From contig NZ_LMIR01000002.1 of assembly GCF_001429165.1 (NCBI RefSeq), forward strand, positions 1,601,261-1,665,260: a stretch of 64,000 bases of DNA, given 5' to 3'. Within the stretch, counting starts at the first letter, position 1. The number at the start of each line of letters is the position of its first letter. A program made the translations under genes and the position numbers. This document shows positions 60,216 to 64,000 of the stretch, one piece after another. The notes beneath the pieces are model-generated. The model saw nothing but the letters and a program-made list of their open reading frames with translations, was not told the DNA's origin and made no database searches. This stretch comes from Agromyces sp. Root81. Lineage in GTDB: Bacteria > Actinomycetota > Actinomycetes > Actinomycetales > Microbacteriaceae.

Positions 60216-60605
60216 GTGACCCTGACCGCCGACCAGCAGCGCGCCGCCGCGAAGGACGCCTTCGCGTCGTACCTCGCCGAATGTCCGTCTCGCCAGGTGC
60301 TCGACATCCTCGGCGCGAAATGGACGACGCTCGTGCTCCTGCCGCTCTCGGAGGGGCCGCAGCGGCACTCGCAGCTGCGCGCCCGAGTCGCGGGCGCCAG
60401 CCAGAAGATGCTCACCGAGACGCTGCGGCTGCTCGAACGCGACGGGCTCGTCGCCCGAGAGGTGAAGCAGGTCTACCCGGCGCACGTCGAGTACTCGCTC
60501 ACCGCACTGGGCGAGAGCCTGATGCCGATCGTGCACCACATGAAGGACTGGGCCGACGCGAACATGGCGGAGGTCGAGTGGCATCGTCGCGCCGCCGAGT
60601 CGTGA
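60216..60605 (+). CDS. HxlR-family regulator of azoR, 129 aa
   Basis: The HxlR winged helix has the conserved Cys in LAECPSRQVLDILGAKWTTLVLLPLSEGPQRHSQL, then ASQKMLTETLRLLERDGLVAREV. The Cys is the redox- or quinone-sensing residue in YodB/QorR-type members. GTG start. It converges on the glycosylase gene. Confidence 0.87.
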   Translation: MTLTADQQRAAAKDAFASYLAECPSRQVLDILGAKWTTLVLLPLSEGPQRHSQLRARVAGASQKMLTETLRLLERDGLVAREVKQVYPAHVEYSLTALGESLMPIVHHMKDWADANMAEVEWHRRAAES

Positions 60606-60626
60606 CCTCGCGCGGCACGGCGCGGG

Positions 60627-61748
60627 TCAGTCGGCCGCGGGCTCGCGCTCGACGGTCACCGGCGTGCCGAGGAACCGCTCGACCTCGGCGACGGATGCCT
60701 CGAGCGCGCGCTCCTCGCGCGCCGGGAACGCACGCCACGGCACGAGCCTGACGACGGCGCTCCGCCCGGAGGTGACGGGGGCCCAGCGGCCGGCCATCAC
60801 GCCGTCGATCATGAGCGCGTGCAGCGGGAACTCGGGGTGCACGGGGTCGCTGCGCCCGGGCGGCTGCAGGAACGTGCGGGGCGCGGCGTAGCCCATGATG
60901 TACTCGTCGTAGGCCTGCAGCAGGTCGACGATCCCGGCCGGCGGTCGCGGGGCATCCGTCGCAGCCGCCGTGGCCTCGGCGTCGTGCCAGTGGGTCGCGC
61001 CGTCGACCTCGAGGGTCTCGATGAGCCCGCCGCCCTCGTCCACCGCCGTCGCGAACGCCCGGCGGGTGTCGCCGAGCGTGAACCCCGACCATGCGGCGAA
61101 GTCGCGGTCGGTCACCGGTCCGCGCGAGCGGATGAATCGAGCGGCCAGTTCGACGAGCGCGGCCTCGCGCGACTTCGGGGCCGAGGCGGGCACCCGCTCG
61201 TCGAACGCCGCGTAGGTGCGCTGCTTCCCGTCGTTCGCGCCGCTGATCGCGACCCGTTCGAGCTCGGCGAGCATGAGCAGGTAGGTGAAGCCGAGCCCGG
61301 CCGACGGGTGGCCGGCGGCATCGAGGGCGGCGGCGAGCTCGGCGCGCGTGCGGTGCCCGCCCGCGAGCGACGCGGCGATCACGTCGAGGGCGCGTGCCCC
61401 GACGTCGCCGTCGACGCCCGTGCGCCGGTAGTAGGTGGCGTTCGCCCGGTGCACCCGCTCGGTCGAGAGCTCCATCAGCCACCGGGCATCCGACGGGTCG
61501 ACGAAGTGCCACGTCGGTCGCAGCACGTGCGTGCGCAGGATCTCGCCACGGTCGAGCGCGGCGCTGACGGCGGCGAGATCGGGGCGGCGCTCGGCCGGCA
61601 CCCGCATCGCGAGGCCCCACTGCGCCGGCAGGAACTCCTGGGACTGCACCGCGACGAAGCCGCGCACGACGTCCACCGCAGACGCGGCGCGCACCTCGCG
61701 CAGCCCCTGCACGTGCAGGCGGATGCGGCGGAGCTCGGCGAGCTCCAC
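60627..61748 (-). CDS. AlkZ-like winged-helix DNA glycosylase (HTH_42/DUF1006), 373 aa
   Basis: A three-winged-helix protein of the YcaQ/AlkZ family. The active-site motif appears as QSQ in GFVAVQSQEFLPAQWGLAMR; QxQ is typical of AlkZ-type enzymes, which excise bulky or cross-linked alkyl-purines and confer self-resistance to genotoxic natural products. LRPTWHFVDPSDARWL and a C-terminal YDEYIMGYAAPR are family features. It begins 2 bp after the ABC permease stop, so all three genes form one operon. Confidence 0.82.
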   Translation of the reverse strand: MELAELRRIRLHVQGLREVRAASAVDVVRGFVAVQSQEFLPAQWGLAMRVPAERRPDLAAVSAALDRGEILRTHVLRPTWHFVDPSDARWLMELSTERVHRANATYYRRTGVDGDVGARALDVIAASLAGGHRTRAELAAALDAAGHPSAGLGFTYLLMLAELERVAISGANDGKQRTYAAFDERVPASAPKSREAALVELAARFIRSRGPVTDRDFAAWSGFTLGDTRRAFATAVDEGGGLIETLEVDGATHWHDAEATAAATDAPRPPAGIVDLLQAYDEYIMGYAAPRTFLQPPGRSDPVHPEFPLHALMIDGVMAGRWAPVTSGRSAVVRLVPWRAFPAREERALEASVAEVERFLGTPVTVEREPAAD

Positions 61749-61750
61749 CC

Positions 61751-62581
61751 TTACGACACGTCCCGGCGCCAGGTCGTCGCCCCGCCGATCACGGTCGCGA
61801 CGACGGCGATGCCGAACAGCACGAGCCCGCCTTGCCACCACTCGAGGGTCTCGGTCGAACCGAGCGAGGCGAGGTTGTAGAAGGATGCACCGACGAGCGC
61901 GTCGCTCGCGGCGCCCGGCAGGAACTTGCCGATCGAGGCCGTGACGTCGCTCAGCGAGGCCACGACCCGCAGGATCGGCTCGACGAACTGGGTGAAGGCG
62001 ATCACGATGACGATCGCCGCGACCTGGTTGACGACGAGCACACCGAGTCCGACGCCGATCGCTCCCCACAGTGCCATGGCGAGCACGCCGCGGCCGATGA
62101 GCGCCCACGTGTCGCTCGAGTCGAGCCCGGTGTCGAGGCCGAAGCCGGCCAGCGCCGCGGCGCCCGCCCCGACCGAGACGGCGAAGGCGACGACCCCGAG
62201 GCCGGCGCCGACGACGAGCTGCGAGACGAACTTCGCCGCGAGCACGACGGTGCGGTGCGGCTCGGCGAGGAAGGTCGGGGTGAGCGTCTTGTGGCGGAAC
62301 TCGCCGGTGACCGCGAGTGCGCCGAGCAGCACCGGGAACACGTAGCCGACCGACGACGCGAAGCTGTAGAGGAGCGGCGCGAGGTCCGTGCCGGGCGGCA
62401 CCGGGGTCGCGCCGCCGGCGGAGGCAGCGGCATCCGGATTCTCGGTCGCCCAGCCCAGGAACGCGCCGAACCCGCCCGACATGAGGGCGACGTAGGCGGC
62501 GAGCAGGATGGCGAGGAGCCACCACATGCGCGTCGTGAAGACCTTCTGGAATTCGGAGCCGATCGCGCGCAGGAGGCTCAC
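61751..62581 (-). CDS. ABC-2 type exporter permease, 276 aa
   Basis: Six membrane helices with LRAIGSEFQKVFTTRMWW at the N terminus and the cytoplasmic GEFRHKTLTPTFLAEPHR loop, typical of ABC-2 drug or lipid exporters. The GTG start overlaps the ATPase stop by 4 bp. Confidence 0.9.
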   Translation of the reverse strand: MSLLRAIGSEFQKVFTTRMWWLLAILLAAYVALMSGGFGAFLGWATENPDAAASAGGATPVPPGTDLAPLLYSFASSVGYVFPVLLGALAVTGEFRHKTLTPTFLAEPHRTVVLAAKFVSQLVVGAGLGVVAFAVSVGAGAAALAGFGLDTGLDSSDTWALIGRGVLAMALWGAIGVGLGVLVVNQVAAIVIVIAFTQFVEPILRVVASLSDVTASIGKFLPGAASDALVGASFYNLASLGSTETLEWWQGGLVLFGIAVVATVIGGATTWRRDVS

Positions 62582-63477
62582 GACTCGTCACCTCCGCCGA
62601 CGAGCGAGAGGAACGACTCCTCGAGCCCCGATCTCAGGCGATGGAGGGCGGCCAGCTCGACGCCGCCGACGAAGGCGGCGTGGCCGACCTTGGCGGGGTC
62701 GGGCTCGTCGACGATGAATCCGCTGCGCCCCTCGGTGTACTCGAGGCCCGCGGCGTCGAGCGCGGCGGCGAGGGCCGGCCGGTCGGGGGAGTCGGCGATC
62801 GTGCGGGGCGCGGAGTCGAGCTCGAGGCTCGCGAGGGTGCCGCTCTTCATGAGCCGGCCCTTCGCGATGATCACGACCTCGTCGACGCTCTGCTGCACCT
62901 CGCTGAGCAGGTGGGAGGAGACGAGCACCGTGCGCCCCTCGCGGGCGAGGCTCTGCAGGAATCCGCGGATCCACTTGATGCCCTCGGGGTCGAGGCCGTT
63001 GATCGGTTCGTCGAGCACGAAGACGCCGGGGTCGCCGAGCAGCGTGTAGGCCAGTGCGAGCCGCTGCCGCATGCCGAGCGAGTACCCGCCGACGCGTCGG
63101 TCGGCGTACTCGTCGATGCCGACCTGCTCGAGCACGGCCTGCACGCGGGCCTTCGGCAGGCCCGCCGCCGTCGCGTACACCGTGAGGTGGTTGCGTGCCG
63201 TGCGCCCCGGGTGGAAGTTCGCGTCGAGCGCGGCGCCCACCGTCTCGAGCGGCCTCGGCAGCGCCGCGTACGGCGTGCCGCCGAAGGTCGCGGTGCCGGC
63301 GCTCGCGTGCTCGAGGCCGAGCAGCACCCGCAGCGTTGTCGTCTTGCCGGCCCCGTTCGGGCCGAGGAACCCGGTGACCTTGCCCGGTTGCACTGTGAAG
63401 CTCAGGTCGTCGACCGCGGTCACCGGGCCGAAGTGCTTGCTGAGCCCCGAGATCTCGATGGGGATGCCGCTCGCCAT
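62578..63477 (-). CDS. ABC exporter ATP-binding protein, 299 aa
   Basis: Walker A GPNGAGKTT, signature YSLGMRQRLALAYTLL and Walker B VFVLDEPINGLDP are intact. ISGLSKHFGPVTAVDDLSF opens the domain. First gene of the exporter-glycosylase operon. Substrate unknown. Confidence 0.93.
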   Translation of the reverse strand: MASGIPIEISGLSKHFGPVTAVDDLSFTVQPGKVTGFLGPNGAGKTTTLRVLLGLEHASAGTATFGGTPYAALPRPLETVGAALDANFHPGRTARNHLTVYATAAGLPKARVQAVLEQVGIDEYADRRVGGYSLGMRQRLALAYTLLGDPGVFVLDEPINGLDPEGIKWIRGFLQSLAREGRTVLVSSHLLSEVQQSVDEVVIIAKGRLMKSGTLASLELDSAPRTIADSPDRPALAAALDAAGLEYTEGRSGFIVDEPDPAKVGHAAFVGGVELAALHRLRSGLEESFLSLVGGGDES

Positions 63478-63708
63478 GCGCTCTCCTCACGTGGGGGCGA
63501 GCTCGGTCGCACAGGTCGCACCCCGCACGACCCGGGCAGCCAGGCCGCCTCACGCTCACCCTAGCGAGCAAGCGGGGCGGGATGCATCCGTCACGCGGGG
63601 GATTCGCGGAATCGGGCTGCCGGGCATACATCATGCGAAATGCACTACGTACGGACCGGGGGCGGTAGGCCATGATGCGGGAGGACCAATTGTTGTCGGG
63701 GGGACACA

Positions 63709-64000
63709 ATGCCGGTAGCCATGAATGCTGTGTCGGGACGATCGCGGTGGGTGCGTACTTGGGCAGCGATGTTGACGGTTCCGTTGATGCTGCTCTCGCT
63801 GCTCTTCGGTGTGGGTGCTCCAAGCGCGCAGGCGGCTGGAGACGCGCAGCTGCTGGTGACGGTGCAGGCGGTGGATGCGTCGACCGGTGCCCCGATCATC
63901 TCCGTCACCTCGTCTCAGGCTCCACGTCGGATCGCGTTCAAGGTCGACTTCTCGTGTGTGTCGGCCGCGTGCGACAACGCGACGGTGAAGTTCGATCCGA
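63709..64000 (+). CDS. Secreted surface protein, N-terminal 97 residues (runs off window)
   Basis: A Sec signal peptide (basic RSRWVRTW, hydrophobic MLTVPLMLLSLLFGVG, cleavage after AQA) is followed by LLVTVQAVDASTGAPIISVTS and a Cys pair (CVSAAC). The frame is open to the window end. GGGGGG lies 5-10 bp upstream of the ATG. Third positions are more AT-rich than in neighbours. The style resembles large repeat-rich adhesin or fimbrial-like proteins, but no domain is complete here. Confidence 0.75.
   Translation, partial: MPVAMNAVSGRSRWVRTWAAMLTVPLMLLSLLFGVGAPSAQAAGDAQLLVTVQAVDASTGAPIISVTSSQAPRRIAFKVDFSCVSAACDNATVKFDP

Noticed and set aside
1..64000. tRNA or rRNA genes
   Set aside because: I looked for TTCGAATC-type arms and cloverleaf pairing in the gaps and saw none; a covariance-model scan would settle it.

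Overview
The window is a contiguous piece of a very GC-rich actinobacterial chromosome. The best guess is the family Microbacteriaceae (Agromyces- or Microbacterium-like). This rests on a NucS mismatch endonuclease, a complete coproporphyrin-dependent haem pathway, a C50 carotenoid operon, many GTG starts with 4-bp start/stop overlaps, several promoters placed for leaderless transcription, and two short palindromic repeat families (TTCGAGACG type and CCCTTCGAC type). I see no rRNA, tRNA, CRISPR array, insertion sequence or prophage.

Layout. 1-8.3 kb: 5' part of nucS, an MFS exporter, a large secreted M9 collagenase, the threonine-degradation operon tdh-kbl and a LacI-family regulator. 8.5-13.1 kb: an ABC-2 exporter operon ending in its own MarR-type regulator, with a perfect 20-bp operator-like palindrome in front, then a MATE exporter. 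13.2-23 kb: a TrkH/TrkA potassium system, a D-Ala-D-Ala carboxypeptidase, an M13 metallopeptidase, a class A beta-lactamase-fold protein, a GNAT, an alpha/beta hydrolase, a NUDIX hydrolase and an FMN alpha-hydroxyacid oxidase. 23-28.5 kb: an aminoacyl-lipid synthase-like protein fused to a degenerate rhomboid, coupled to an esterase, and glyS. 28.6-36.4 kb: a DUF222/HNH protein behind a LexA box, a GNAT, hemA, two related membrane proteins, an ArsR-SRPBCC pair and a MarR regulator with a divergent membrane protein.

36.5-56.5 kb: haem genes in two blocks. hemE-hemY lies first and hemQ-hemH-hemC-hemD-(acyltransferase)-hemB-hemL second. They are separated by about 9.9 kb holding small envelope proteins, a GntR regulator, an OsmC protein, and the idi-crtE-crtB-crtI-crtYe-crtYf-crtEb carotenoid operon with a divergent CrtR-like MarR regulator and a UV-damage glycosylase. 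Together hemA, L, B, C, D, E, Y, H and Q cover the C5 route from glutamyl-tRNA to haem b through coproporphyrin.

56.5-64 kb: a HipBA toxin-antitoxin pair with its own operators, small proteins, an azoreductase with a divergent HxlR regulator, an operon of ABC exporter plus an AlkZ-like DNA glycosylase, and the first 97 codons of a secreted surface protein that runs off the end.

The most unusual signals are: near-identical 41-bp repeats inserted in the same reading frame in hemY and hemL; a second repeat family inside hemE and the M13 peptidase; a 61-bp tandem repeat with palindromes running into the hemE start codon; the glycosylase-exporter operon; and the pseudo-rhomboid lipid-modifying fusion.
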